64,000 bases of DNA from a virus. Made by a program: the position numbers and the translations under genes. Shown here one piece after another: positions 63,996-64,000 of this stretch. The notes beneath the pieces were generated by a model. The model was not told where the DNA came from. It ran no database searches and saw nothing but the letters and a program-made list of their open reading frames with translations. The DNA is taken from positions 28,966-92,965 of the IMG/VR virus record IMGVR_UViG_3300033149_002985. One strand, written 5' to 3'. Within the stretch, counting starts at the first letter, position 1. Each line of letters opens with the position of its first letter.

Positions 63996-64000
63996 CGCCT

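Noticed and set aside
1-64000. Reassigned stop codon (TAG or TGA recoding) as in some large gut phages
   Set aside because: TAA, TAG and TGA all end genes at positions that agree with overlaps and ribosome sites, and large enzymes have no internal stops.
1-64000. tRNA genes
   Set aside because: No cloverleaf with a TTCGA-type T-loop and paired acceptor stem was recognised in the gaps; a covariance-model scan would settle it.

Overview
The window is part of a large, strongly AT-rich, tightly packed dsDNA bacteriophage genome. Tail-type structural genes sit on one strand, and a long block of replication, recombination, nucleotide-metabolism and accessory genes sits on the other. All three standard stop codons terminate genes, so genetic code 11 applies. 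Ribosome-binding sites are mostly AAGGAG/GGAGG. Four promoter matches have the form TTGACA(-like)-N17/18-TATACT, usually with an upstream TG. This points to a bacterial host with an ordinary sigma-70-like factor. The host cannot be named from the sequence. I recognise no tRNA, rRNA or CRISPR array, and no capsid, portal or terminase gene is in this window.

Layout: (1) 1-8067, plus strand: tail/adsorption module, including a 1189-residue mosaic tail protein and an inserted EDxHD homing endonuclease. (2) 8064-17660, minus strand: many small accessory genes plus a Cys-based phosphatase, an HNH homing endonuclease, a DnaQ-type exonuclease and an RNA ligase. (3) 17660-28860: a sugar/glycan and methylation island with three glycosyltransferases, polysaccharide pyruvyltransferase, B12-radical SAM enzyme, cupin, DUF115-like protein, three methyltransferases and two more HNH endonucleases. 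(4) 28840-33840: a split Rad50/SbcC with Mre11/SbcD encoded between the halves. (5) 33849-46823: metallophosphoesterase, family-B DNA polymerase, nucleotidyltransferase, two tandem RecA-like ATPases, PD-(D/E)xK and RuvC-like resolvases, PrimPol-helicase and MazG. (6) 46990-51469: a protease island with M42 aminopeptidase, M50 site-2 protease, secreted S1 protease, peptide deformylase and ClpP. (7) 51479-56300: OB-fold protein, FEN-type exonuclease, DUF5664-like protein, nucleoside deoxyribosyltransferase-like protein and a lipoprotein. (8) 56400-57400: a regulatory region with two promoters, palindromic repeats and a switch-like leader, plus a protein with a family-B polymerase palm-like tail. 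(9) 57394-64000: tyrosine recombinase, HNH remnant, RuvB-like helicase, RtcB ligase and small genes.

How it fits together: replication would run on PolB, PrimPol-helicase, the FEN nuclease and a possible OB-fold SSB. Recombination would run on Mre11/Rad50, two RecA-like ATPases, RuvB and two resolvases. RtcB and a second RNA ligase could repair RNA cut by host defences. The sugar island probably decorates phage or host surface or DNA. The protease island could act on host envelope signalling or on virion proteins. Many genes overlap by 1-20 bases (ATGA, TAATG), which implies translational coupling in long leftward operons. Many genes under 60 codons were found by reading the gaps between the larger ones.
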